In this document: piece after piece, positions 1 to 7,810 of the stretch
Layout: each line of letters opens with the position of its first letter
Position numbering within the stretch: the stretch's first letter is position 1
Assembly: GCA_946886675.1 (NCBI GenBank)
Contig: CAMPIZ010000020.1
Span: 1-11,887, forward strand
Reading direction: 5' to 3'
From: an uncultured Flavobacterium sp.
GTDB lineage: Bacteria > Bacteroidota > Bacteroidia > Flavobacteriales > Flavobacteriaceae
Length of the DNA stretch: 11,887 bases
Translations under genes and position numbers: made by a program
The notes under the pieces: generated by a model
What the model was told of the DNA's origin: nothing
Databases searched by the model: none
What the model saw: only the letters and a program-made list of their open reading frames with translations

Positions 1-1300
1 CTCCTGCGCCTATTGTTATAAAAACAGAAGCATCCGATCTTTTCAGAAACGGAATAATATCCGTCTTTGAAATAAGTTTCTTATTTGGATTATCAATCTT
101 TTCAAGCAGCCATTTTGAGGTTACACCCTCAATAGGCAGTTCCCTTGCGGGATAAATATCTAATAATACAATGCTGTCAAATTTCGACAGGCTTTTTGCA
201 AAGCCATCAGCAAAATCCCTGGTGCGGCTATATAGGTGTGGCTGAAAAATTGCCACCACCTTTTCTTCCGGATAAAGTTCGCTAACCGCTTGGTATACCG
301 CATCAATTTCCGTTGGGTGGTGTGCATAATCATCTATATACACCATTTGCGGAGTTTTTATCTGGTATGAAAATCTTCTTTTTACCCCCTTAAACGATTC
401 AAGAGCCGATTTTATATCGTCAGTTTCCACGCCATAGCTTTTTGCCATAGCCATCGCCAGTAAAGCATTTGTGAGGTTGTGCCTGCCGGGAAGAGCAAAC
501 TTTATATCGTTGATTTTTCCATCAGGCGTTTCCGCATCAAATACATACCAACCCTCTACAATCCTTATATTAACCGCATTATAGTCACTGCCGTTCTCCA
601 CACCTACAGTAATACCTTTAAGCGGAAGCCCTTTTGTTACAAATAGGTTGTTTTTATCTTCAATCTTATCGGCAAACTCTGTAAAAGACGCCTCTATAGA
701 AGCTGTATCACCATATATATCCAAGTGGTCTGCATCCATAGAGGTTACACATGCCACATCCGGATACAAATGCAGGAACGAGCGGTCAAATTCATCAGCC
801 TCAGCAACGGTTACCGTTTTTCCCTCACCTATAATGTTTGAATTATAATTTTCTACTATCCCGCCTAAAAATGCCGTAACATCTACGCCGCTTTCAAACA
901 ATATATGCCCTAATATACTGGAGGTAGTTGTTTTGCCATGAGTACCTGCCACAGCAAAGCAAAAAGTCCCTTTTGTTATTATTCCCAAAACTTCTGCCCT
1001 CTTTTTAACCACAAAACCATTTTTAATGAAATAATTCCATTCCAAATGGTCTTTTGGCACTGCAGGCGTTACAACCACAAGTGTATTGTCCTTATTAAGA
1101 AATGGCAGGTCTATAAGCTGAACGCTGTCTTCAAAATGCACACGGATACCGCTCTTTTTAAGCTCATCTGTTAAATGGGTTGACGTGCGGTCATACCCTG
1201 CCACATTTTTACCAATGGATTTAAAGTAGCGTGCAAGGGCGCTCATGCCTATACCGCCAATACCAATAAAATAAACGTTATGTATCTGGTTTAAATCCAT
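1..1300 (-). CDS. murC: UDP-N-acetylmuramate--L-alanine ligase MurC (3' end outside window)
   Basis: MurC is the cytoplasmic ATP-dependent ligase that adds L-alanine to UDP-MurNAc, the first amino acid of the peptidoglycan stem. I translated it from the minus strand from the ATG at 1300: 433 complete codons are present with no stop, and the frame runs off the left edge at a GAG motif. The family is usually about 450 residues in this group, so roughly 15-20 C-terminal residues are probably missing. Visible features are the N-terminal nucleotide-binding loop FIGIGGIGMSALA (11-23), the ATP P-loop GTHGKTT (119-125), a central-domain stretch EADEFDRSF, and the C-terminal-domain motif DDYAHHPTEI (323-332). 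GTHGKTT and DDYAHHP are typical of MurC rather than of MurD, MurE or MurF. The start is supported by AGGA about 9 nt upstream, lying inside the end of murG. The gap from the murG stop is only 5 nt, so the two genes are probably co-transcribed. I see no damage in the visible part. Confidence 0.97.
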   Translation of the reverse strand, partial: MDLNQIHNVYFIGIGGIGMSALARYFKSIGKNVAGYDRTSTHLTDELKKSGIRVHFEDSVQLIDLPFLNKDNTLVVVTPAVPKDHLEWNYFIKNGFVVKKRAEVLGIITKGTFCFAVAGTHGKTTTSSILGHILFESGVDVTAFLGGIVENYNSNIIGEGKTVTVAEADEFDRSFLHLYPDVACVTSMDADHLDIYGDTASIEASFTEFADKIEDKNNLFVTKGLPLKGITVGVENGSDYNAVNIRIVEGWYVFDAETPDGKINDIKFALPGRHNLTNALLAMAMAKSYGVETDDIKSALESFKGVKRRFSYQIKTPQMVYIDDYAHHPTEIDAVYQAVSELYPEEKVVAIFQPHLYSRTRDFADGFAKSLSKFDSIVLLDIYPARELPIEGVTSKWLLEKIDNPNKKLISKTDIIPFLKRSDASVFITIGAG

Positions 1301-1305
1301 TTATA

Positions 1306-2400
1306 TTAATCCTGCTTAATCAGTTTTATAATCTCTTCTACTATATCATTTGTGGCATTTACTTTTGCCAGTTTTTTTATATTTTCAGATAGTTTCCTGC
1401 GCTTTTCATCATTATTCATCAGGTCAGAAAAAACATTCTGAAATTGTGTATCCAGCTGATTTTCTTTCAACATCAGAGCACCTTCCTTATCGACAATAGC
1501 TTGGGCATTCTTTGCCTGATGGTCTTCTGCAACATTGGGGGACGGTATAAACAATACCGGCCTGCCAACTATACAAAGTTCTGATACGGATGAAGCACCC
1601 GAACGTGATATTACCAGATCTGCAGCTGCATATACCAAATCCATTCTGTCTATAAACGAAAGCACCTTAACATCTTCCGCATCATAATGTCTGTATTCAT
1701 CATGGTACAGCCTTCCGCACTGCCATATTATCTGTATATCCTGCGAAAGCAGCCAGGCAAGCTCTTTGGCTATCAACTGATTTATTCTTCTTGACCCTAA
1801 ACTTCCGCCTAAAACCAAAAGTGTTTTTTTTGCAGCATCAAGTCCAAAATATTCCATCGCCTCAGCCCGTTTGCCGTTTACATCGATAAGATCCTGCCTT
1901 ACAGGATTTCCTGTCAGGACAATTTTTGATGCAGGAAAAAATCTGTCAAGAGCTTCATAGGCTACACAAATCTTATCTGCATTTTTAGACAGCCACTTAT
2001 TGGTTATTCCCGGATAAGAATTTTGCTCCTGTATAACTGTTGGCACTCCCGAAAAAGAGGCCGCCCTTAATAATGGCCCGCTTGCAAAACCGCCTGTACC
2101 AATAACAACATCAGGCTTAAACTCCCTTACAATTTTTCTGGCTTTAAACAGGCTGCTTGCCAGCTTAAGCGGAAACATCGCATTATCCAGCGTAAGCTTT
2201 CTTTGTATACCGGCTATCCACAACCCTTTTATCTTATATCCTGCCTGTGGCACTTTTTGCATTTCCATTTTATCTTTAGCTCCTACAAAAAGTATTTCGC
2301 TATCAGGAAAACGTACTTTCAATTCATTTGCAATAGCAATGGCAGGATAGATGTGCCCTCCTGTTCCTCCTCCGCTAAGTATGAATCGTTTTACTGCCAT
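1306..2400 (-). CDS. murG: UDP-GlcNAc:lipid I GlcNAc transferase MurG
   Basis: MurG is a GT-B glycosyltransferase on the inner face of the cytoplasmic membrane. It transfers GlcNAc from UDP-GlcNAc to lipid I to make lipid II. The protein is 364 residues, the normal family length. Seen in the sequence are the N-terminal glycine-rich loop [11 protein letters not shown] (10-20), GTGGFASGP (101-109), IQEQNSYPG (123-131), the domain-linking GNPVR (164-168), a second glycine-rich loop [10 protein letters not shown] (198-207), and the UDP-GlcNAc site [10 protein letters not shown] (265-274) followed by AEDHQAKNA (291-299). The ATG at 2400 gives the typical short N-terminus before the first glycine loop. 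It has no Shine-Dalgarno sequence, only an A-rich leader, which is usual in Bacteroidota. It lies 30 nt after ftsW and 5 nt before murC. Confidence 0.98.
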   Translation of the reverse strand: MAVKRFILSGGGTGGHIYPAIAIANELKVRFPDSEILFVGAKDKMEMQKVPQAGYKIKGLWIAGIQRKLTLDNAMFPLKLASSLFKARKIVREFKPDVVIGTGGFASGPLLRAASFSGVPTVIQEQNSYPGITNKWLSKNADKICVAYEALDRFFPASKIVLTGNPVRQDLIDVNGKRAEAMEYFGLDAAKKTLLVLGGSLGSRRINQLIAKELAWLLSQDIQIIWQCGRLYHDEYRHYDAEDVKVLSFIDRMDLVYAAADLVISRSGASSVSELCIVGRPVLFIPSPNVAEDHQAKNAQAIVDKEGALMLKENQLDTQFQNVFSDLMNNDEKRRKLSENIKKLAKVNATNDIVEEIIKLIKQD

Positions 2401-2430
2401 TTTTCTATTATCTTTTTTTTATTCTTAAGC

Positions 2431-3744
2431 TTATGATTTACCCATTACAGCCCGCATAGGGTTTAGAGATGCATCTTCTACAGAATAAGCTGCAGATGTA
2501 CCTGCCATTGCCCCTTCATTTTCTTTCATTTTTTCATCTTCCAGATGCTTATCTATCATTCGCTGCAGAGCTTCTTCTCTTTGCTCCTTTTCTGCTTTTT
2601 CCTGTGCGACTTCTTCTTCTTTTTTGGTCACGCTTATAATAATGCCTATAGCTATACACGTCATCCATATAGAGCTACCCCCGCTGCTTATAAGCGGAAG
2701 TGTTTGCCCCGTTACGGGAAGCAGCTCTACGGCTACCCCCATATTTATTAATGCCTGAAATATTATAGGGAACCCAAGCCCTACAATAAGCAGTTTTCCA
2801 AATAGCGTAGGTGCTTTGTGAGCAGATACCAAAAACCTGAAAAACAACATCAGGTAAAGAAACAATACGCCTATACCGCCTATTAATCCGTACTCTTCTA
2901 CTATGATGGCAAAAATAAAGTCGGAAGAAGATTGCGGTAAAAAGTTCTTCTGTACACTTTTACCGGGGCCCAGTCCGTAAATATTTCCTGTAGCTATAGC
3001 TATTTTAGCTTTTTCTATCTGGTAATCGTCTTCATTTGGCTCATCTGATGTAAAGCGCTCTATTCGGTTCAACCAAGTATCTACCCTGTTTGGCATAGCA
3101 TCCGGGAAAGCCTTTGCAAACAGCACAAACAATGTGAGCATGGTAACACCCATACCTATAACCGTACCCAGATACTTAAGCGGATACTTACCCACAAAAA
3201 CCAGCATACAAACCATACTGAATATAAGTGCGGCTGTAGAAAAGTTTGCCGGGAGTATAAGTGCAAGTATTATAAAAACAGGAACCCAAAGCTCAAAGAA
3301 TGAAGACTTAAAGGTAATTTCCCTTCCTTCAATTTTAGACAGGTATCTTGCTACATAAATCATGAGCACTATAGATGCAAGTGCCGATGTTTGAAAAGTA
3401 ACCCCAATAAATGGCACTTTAATCCATCGGCTGGCGTTAGCGCCGTCTATTACCGTACCCTGAAAAAAGGTATATATTAGCAGTAATGCCACAATAGGCA
3501 GTACTATTTGCGATAATCCTTTATAATAATGATAAGGAACCCTGTGCACAAAATATATAAGGGCAAAGCCTATAAAAATGTGTACAAGATGCTTAACCAG
3601 ATATCCAATAGTAGAGCCCTTGCCTATAACATACACGAGATTTGCGCTCGCGCTGAAAACAGGCATGAACGAGATTAGGGCCAGCAGCATTACAAACGAC
3701 CAGATTCCTTTGTCTCCTTTCAGGTTATTGATTAATTCCTTCAT
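2431..3744 (-). CDS. ftsW: Septal peptidoglycan polymerase FtsW (SEDS family)
   Basis: FtsW is the SEDS-family glycosyltransferase that polymerises lipid II at the septum together with its partner class B PBP, FtsI. It is a polytopic membrane protein with about ten predicted hydrophobic segments between residues 15 and 373. The frame is open from a GTG at 3750, but I prefer the ATG at 3744 (MKELINN..., 437 aa) because the purine tract AAGAGAG lies just upstream of it. With that numbering the SEDS signature regions are GPGKSVQKNF (259-268), SSSDFIFAIIVEE (272-284), whose Asp275 aligns with the catalytic Asp297 of E. coli FtsW, and PVTGQTLPLISSGGSS (343-358). After the last membrane segment there is a highly charged, probably cytoplasmic tail of about 60 residues, rich in Lys and Glu. 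This makes the protein somewhat longer than a minimal FtsW. The family could also be RodA, but the position in the dcw cluster between murD and murG indicates FtsW. It lies 39 nt after murD and 30 nt before murG. Confidence 0.96.
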   Translation of the reverse strand: MKELINNLKGDKGIWSFVMLLALISFMPVFSASANLVYVIGKGSTIGYLVKHLVHIFIGFALIYFVHRVPYHYYKGLSQIVLPIVALLLIYTFFQGTVIDGANASRWIKVPFIGVTFQTSALASIVLMIYVARYLSKIEGREITFKSSFFELWVPVFIILALILPANFSTAALIFSMVCMLVFVGKYPLKYLGTVIGMGVTMLTLFVLFAKAFPDAMPNRVDTWLNRIERFTSDEPNEDDYQIEKAKIAIATGNIYGLGPGKSVQKNFLPQSSSDFIFAIIVEEYGLIGGIGVLFLYLMLFFRFLVSAHKAPTLFGKLLIVGLGFPIIFQALINMGVAVELLPVTGQTLPLISSGGSSIWMTCIAIGIIISVTKKEEEVAQEKAEKEQREEALQRMIDKHLEDEKMKENEGAMAGTSAAYSVEDASLNPMRAVMGKS

Positions 3745-3762
3745 TTTCACTCTCTTTTACAG

Positions 3763-3778
3763 GCGTTGGATGCAACGC
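3763..3778 (-). other. Intergenic hairpin between murD and ftsW
   Basis: There is a perfect inverted repeat of 6-bp arms around a 4-nt loop: GCGTTG-GATG-CAACGC on the plus strand, and GCGTTG-CATC-CAACGC in the mRNA. It lies 5 nt after the murD stop and 18 nt before the preferred ftsW ATG. No U-tract follows it in the transcript, so it does not look like an intrinsic terminator. It might affect mRNA stability or ftsW translation, or it might be incidental. Confidence 0.5.
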
Positions 3779-3783
3779 TTCTA

Positions 3784-5115
3784 CTATAAATTTTGCACTG
3801 CAGCTTTAAACTGTTTGCCGCGTTCCTCATAATTTTCAAAAAGATCAAAACTTGCACACGCAGGCGACAGTAATACTGTATCGCCTTTTTCGGCAAGCCT
3901 TTGTGCTATTTTTACCGCTTCAGTCATACTGGTAGTTTCAACCATCACGTCTACCACATTACTAAAGGCATTCATTATTTTTTGATTATCCACACCAAGG
4001 CATATAATAGCTTTTACCTTTTCCCTTACCAGCTGCATAAGTTCATCATAGTCATTACCCTTATCCACACCGCCTACAATCCATACCGTAGGAGTTGTCA
4101 TGCTGTCCAGGGCAAAAAATGTAGCATTTGTATTAGTAGCCTTAGAATCATTTATGTACTGCACATTTTGTATTTTCAGTACTTTTTCAAGGCGGTGCTC
4201 CACACCCTGAAAATTGGAAAGACTCTCCCTAATGGTATCCTTCCTGATACGCATTAGCTGCGCTACTGCTGTTGCAGCCATAGCATTTTTAATATTGTGC
4301 TTTCCTTCTAATGATAATTCGTTTATTGGCATGGTAAATTCTTCTTTATTGATGGTTGAAATAATTTTGTTGTCCTTTACATATATCCCTTCTTTTAAAA
4401 CTTTTGTAAGCGAGAAGGGTATTTTTTTTGCTTTTACTTTATTCTTATCAAGCCATTCGGCTATTGCTTCGTCATCCGCATCATAGATCAGGTAATCATC
4501 CTTTGTCTGGTTCATGGTTATCCTGAATTTTGCCTCTATATACAATTCATACTTATAATCATAGCGGTCAAGGTGATCCGGGCTTATATTTGTAATAACC
4601 GCTATATGCGGCCTGTATTTAGCTATACCATCCAGCTGAAAACTACTTAACTCAAGCACATAGCCTTCATGTTTTCCTTCTGCAACCTGCCAGGCAAAAC
4701 TTTTACCCACATTGCCTGCCAGCCCTACATTAAGCCCTCCCTGTTTAATAAGGTAATGTGTAAGCATGGTTGTAGTAGTCTTACCATTGCTGCCGGTTAT
4801 ACCTATTGTTTCCTTGTCAGTAAACTGATAGGCAAACTCAATTTCTGATATAATAGGTATGCCCTTTTTTTTCAGCTGCTTTACAATAGGTGACTTATCC
4901 GGTATCCCCGGGCTTTTCATTACCACGTCTGCATTAAGTATAAGATCTTCGGTATGCTTTTCTTCTTCCCACTCCAGCCTGTTAAGTGCCAGAATTTCTT
5001 TATAATTATTTTTTATCTTTCCAAAATCGGACACAAATACATCATATCCTTTTTTCTTGCCTAACAGTGCGGTGCCTACCCCGCTTTCGCCGCCTCCTAA
5101 AACTACTAACCTCAT
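3784..5115 (-). CDS. murD: UDP-MurNAc-L-alanine--D-glutamate ligase MurD
   Basis: MurD is the cytoplasmic ATP-dependent ligase that adds D-glutamate to UDP-MurNAc-L-Ala. The protein is 443 residues, normal for the family. The N-terminal uridine-binding domain begins MRLVVLGGGESG (1-12). The central ATPase domain carries the P-loop GSNGKTTTT (108-116), ELSSFQLD (155-162), NISPDHLDRY (176-185) and the probable carbamylated lysine K196 in YIEAKFR. The C-terminal domain has GKHNIKNAMAA (271-281), HRLE (307-310), NDSKATN (322-328) and SPACASFD (417-424), the last two being characteristic of MurD. The ATG at 5115 starts directly at the nucleotide-binding strand, and only 1 nt separates it from the mraY stop, so translational coupling is likely. 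The gene is followed by a 39-nt gap with a hairpin before ftsW. Confidence 0.98.
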   Translation of the reverse strand: MRLVVLGGGESGVGTALLGKKKGYDVFVSDFGKIKNNYKEILALNRLEWEEEKHTEDLILNADVVMKSPGIPDKSPIVKQLKKKGIPIISEIEFAYQFTDKETIGITGSNGKTTTTMLTHYLIKQGGLNVGLAGNVGKSFAWQVAEGKHEGYVLELSSFQLDGIAKYRPHIAVITNISPDHLDRYDYKYELYIEAKFRITMNQTKDDYLIYDADDEAIAEWLDKNKVKAKKIPFSLTKVLKEGIYVKDNKIISTINKEEFTMPINELSLEGKHNIKNAMAATAVAQLMRIRKDTIRESLSNFQGVEHRLEKVLKIQNVQYINDSKATNTNATFFALDSMTTPTVWIVGGVDKGNDYDELMQLVREKVKAIICLGVDNQKIMNAFSNVVDVMVETTSMTEAVKIAQRLAEKGDTVLLSPACASFDLFENYEERGKQFKAAVQNL

Positions 5116-5116
5116 A

Positions 5117-6343
5117 CTACCTAAGTTTTAATGACACCAATGAAAATATAGCTAACAGTATACCTACAATCCAGAATCTGGTAACAATCTTACTTTCATG
5201 GTAACCTTTTTTCTGGTAATGATGATGCAGCGGCGACATCAGGAAAATCCTTCTGCCCTCACCATACTTTTTCTTAGTGTATTTAAAATACCCCACCTGC
5301 AGCACTACCGAAAGGTTTTCTGCGAGAAAAATTCCGCACAATACAGGTATCAATAGTTCTTTCCTAACTGCTATGGCCAGCACAGCAATAATACCCCCTA
5401 TAGTAAGGCTTCCCGTATCTCCCATAAAAACAGATGCGGGATAGGTATTATACCACAGAAACCCAATAAGTGAGCCCACAAAGGCCGTAATAAACACCGT
5501 CATTTCACCGGAATTGGGTATGTACATTATGTTCAGATAGTTTGAAAATATAATATTACCCGAAACAAAAGCAAATATCCCCAGGGTGAGCACGGCTATG
5601 GCCGATGTTCCTGCGGCAAGGCCGTCTATCCCGTCGGTGAGGTTTGCACCATTAGATACTGCAGTTATTATAAATATCACTATCGGGATAAATATCAGCC
5701 ACGCATAGTCTTTGTAATTATCTCCTGCCCATGAAAGCAGTTCGGCATAGTCAAATTCATTATTCTTAAAGAACGGAATGGTGGTAGCGGTTGATTTTTC
5801 TTCTTCAGGCACAGCCGAAAAAGTAGCCTGTGTGGTATTATATATATCTACTTTAGAGGTATCTGTCCTAACCGTTACAGAGGGGTGGAAATAAAGTATA
5901 TAACCTACTATAAGCCCAAGGCCTATCTGTCCCACAACTTTAAATTTACCTTTAAGCCCTTCTTTATCTTTCCTGAATATTTTAATGTAATCGTCTATAA
6001 AACCAATGGTACCCATCCATAAGGTTGTAACTATAAGCAGCATTACATAGATATTATCCAGTTTTGCCAACAGTATAACCGGTATAAGGGTTGCAATAAT
6101 TATAATAAGCCCTCCCATCGTAGGAGTACCCGCTTTTTGAGCCTGCCCTTCAAGCCCAAGTTCGCGAACGGTTTCGCCTATTTGCTGCCTGCGAAGGAAA
6201 TTGATGATCTTTTTACCAAAAACGGTAGAAATAAGCAGCGAAAGGATAATTGCCATCCCGGAGCGGAATGTAATGTACTGGAATACTCCTGTACCCGGGA
6301 TATCCAACTGTTTGTCTAAGTACTCAAATAAATAATACAGCAT
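5117..6343 (-). CDS. mraY: Phospho-MurNAc-pentapeptide transferase MraY
   Basis: MraY is the integral membrane enzyme that transfers phospho-MurNAc-pentapeptide from the UDP precursor to undecaprenyl phosphate, giving lipid I. It is 408 residues, against about 360 for E. coli MraY. Conserved motifs are KAGTPTMGG (70-78), the Mg-binding aspartates in FIDDYIK (115-121, D117/D118), [10 protein letters not shown] (234-243), the catalytic-region FMGDTGSL (306-313), and [10 protein letters not shown] (371-380) with ESKIVTRFW (383-391). The extra length is mainly at residues 155-210. This is a polar, Thr- and Glu-rich stretch placed where E. coli has a short extracytoplasmic loop. About ten hydrophobic segments are visible. 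The gene begins 6 nt after the murE stop and ends 1 nt before murD. In E. coli murF lies between murE and mraY, but here it does not. Confidence 0.98.
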   Translation of the reverse strand: MLYYLFEYLDKQLDIPGTGVFQYITFRSGMAIILSLLISTVFGKKIINFLRRQQIGETVRELGLEGQAQKAGTPTMGGLIIIIATLIPVILLAKLDNIYVMLLIVTTLWMGTIGFIDDYIKIFRKDKEGLKGKFKVVGQIGLGLIVGYILYFHPSVTVRTDTSKVDIYNTTQATFSAVPEEEKSTATTIPFFKNNEFDYAELLSWAGDNYKDYAWLIFIPIVIFIITAVSNGANLTDGIDGLAAGTSAIAVLTLGIFAFVSGNIIFSNYLNIMYIPNSGEMTVFITAFVGSLIGFLWYNTYPASVFMGDTGSLTIGGIIAVLAIAVRKELLIPVLCGIFLAENLSVVLQVGYFKYTKKKYGEGRRIFLMSPLHHHYQKKGYHESKIVTRFWIVGILLAIFSLVSLKLR

Positions 6344-6349
6344 ATACCG

Positions 6350-7810
6350 CTATTTGTTTAATTGTCCTAAAATTTCCTTCACTATCTGCATATCATCAAA
6401 ATCATGGCGCACTCCCTTGATTTCCTGATAGGTTTCATGTCCTTTGCCCGCTATAAGAATAATATCTTTAGGCTTCGCCAGCTGACAGGCAATTTTAATA
6501 GCCTGTCTCCTGTCTACCACAGCCAGGGTTTTTTTATAATTTTGGGGTTCTACCCCTCTTTCCATATCTTCAATAATATCCTCCGGCACTTCACTCCTGG
6601 GGTTATCCGATGTAAAAATGGCCTGGTCGCTCATAGAGGAAGCTATGTTTGCCATTACGGGACGTTTTGTTTTATCCCTGTCACCTCCACAGCCTACTAC
6701 GGTAATCAGCTTTTCATTGCGTGTACGTATATCTTCTATAGTCTTAAGCACATTTTCCAATGCATCGGGTGTATGGGCATAATCAACAATGGCTGTTATA
6801 CCGGTATCAGACACCACAAACTGAAAGCGTCCCGAAACGCTTTCAAGCTCACTCATAAGCCTTAATACTTCCATTTCTTCCAGTCCCAGATTAATGGAAG
6901 CCGCATAGATAGCAAGAAGGTTGTAAGCATTAAAAGTACCTATAAGCTTAACCCACACCTCCTGATCATTTATCTTTAAAAGCAGTCCTGAGAACTGGCT
7001 TTCCAGTATCTGTGCCCTGTAATCTGCATAGGTCTTTAAAGCATATGTAAGCTTTTTAGCTACGGTATTCTGCAGCATTACAAGCCCATTCTTATCGTCA
7101 ATATTAGTTAGCGCAAATGCCGATTTTGGCAGCTTGTCAAAAAACGATTTCTTTACATCCCTGTACTCTGCAAAACTGGAGTGGTAATCGAGATGATCGT
7201 GCGATAGATTAGTAAATATCCCTCCTGCAAACATAAGCCCCTCTGTCCTGTACTGATGGATACCATGGGAACTTACCTCCATAAAGCAATACTCAGCACC
7301 GGCTTCTTCCATCTCCTTTAAATACCTGTTTATAGTAAGGGAGTCGGGTGTGGTATGTGTAGCTTTATATTCGGTATCATCTACCATTATCTTTACAGTA
7401 GACAACAACCCTGTTTTATAACCTGCTTTTTTAAACAGTTGGTACAATAAGGTAGCAATTGTTGTTTTTCCATTTGTACCTGTAATACCAACCAGTTTGA
7501 GGTTATGCGATGGATTACCATAATAATTTGCAGCCATAAAAGCCAGCGCCTTACCCGCTTTTTTGACCTGTACATAGGTAATATTATCATCTACCTCATC
7601 CGGAAACTCCTGGCACACAATAGCGATAGCACCCTGGCTGATAGCTTTATCTATATACTCATGCCCGTCTGAAACTGTTCCTTTTATGGCAACAAAAACA
7701 TCTCCTTTACCTACATGGCGGGAGTCAAACTCTATCTTGTTTATCGATATATCGGTAGAGCCTTTTACAGCCTCGATAGAAGTTTTATATAATATGTCTT
7801 TTAATACCAT
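6350..7810 (-). CDS. murE: UDP-MurNAc-tripeptide synthetase MurE (probably meso-DAP-adding)
   Basis: MurE is the cytoplasmic ligase that adds the third stem-peptide residue to UDP-MurNAc-L-Ala-D-Glu. It is 486 residues from the ATG at 7810. A GTG at 7813 could add one residue, but the ATG, which overlaps the ftsI stop as TGATG, is the likelier start. The N-terminal uridine domain includes FDSRHVGKGDVFVA (28-41). The central domain has the P-loop GTNGKTT (111-117), HTTPDS (152-157), EVSSHG (178-183), NLSHDHLDYH (201-210) and a probable carbamylated lysine K220 in EYRDVKKSFF. The C-terminal domain has VDYAHTPDAL (342-351), GCGGDRDKTKRP (373-384), DNPR (402-405) and AGKGHETYQ (454-462). DNPR is the known signature for meso-diaminopimelate rather than L-lysine, so a DAP-type wall is inferred. 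The gene lies between ftsI (overlapping) and mraY (6-nt gap). Confidence 0.97.
   Translation of the reverse strand: MVLKDILYKTSIEAVKGSTDISINKIEFDSRHVGKGDVFVAIKGTVSDGHEYIDKAISQGAIAIVCQEFPDEVDDNITYVQVKKAGKALAFMAANYYGNPSHNLKLVGITGTNGKTTIATLLYQLFKKAGYKTGLLSTVKIMVDDTEYKATHTTPDSLTINRYLKEMEEAGAEYCFMEVSSHGIHQYRTEGLMFAGGIFTNLSHDHLDYHSSFAEYRDVKKSFFDKLPKSAFALTNIDDKNGLVMLQNTVAKKLTYALKTYADYRAQILESQFSGLLLKINDQEVWVKLIGTFNAYNLLAIYAASINLGLEEMEVLRLMSELESVSGRFQFVVSDTGITAIVDYAHTPDALENVLKTIEDIRTRNEKLITVVGCGGDRDKTKRPVMANIASSMSDQAIFTSDNPRSEVPEDIIEDMERGVEPQNYKKTLAVVDRRQAIKIACQLAKPKDIILIAGKGHETYQEIKGVRHDFDDMQIVKEILGQLNK

Noticed and set aside
2401..2430. A-rich ftsW-murG gap as a possible terminator or promoter
   Set aside because: It has no stem long enough for a terminator and no TAnnTTTG match. 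It looks like an A-rich translation leader.
3901..4257. Open frame of 118 codons on the plus strand opposite murD
   Set aside because: It is a shadow of murD, whose DSKATN and other motifs are intact.
6404..6865. Open frame of 153 codons on the plus strand opposite murE
   Set aside because: It is antisense to the conserved C-terminal domain of murE. Its composition (many Phe, Tyr, His, Cys) is typical of a shadow frame.
7393..7590. Minus-strand open frame of 65 codons inside murE
   Set aside because: It is an out-of-frame reading of the P-loop region of murE on the same strand, with no independent support.
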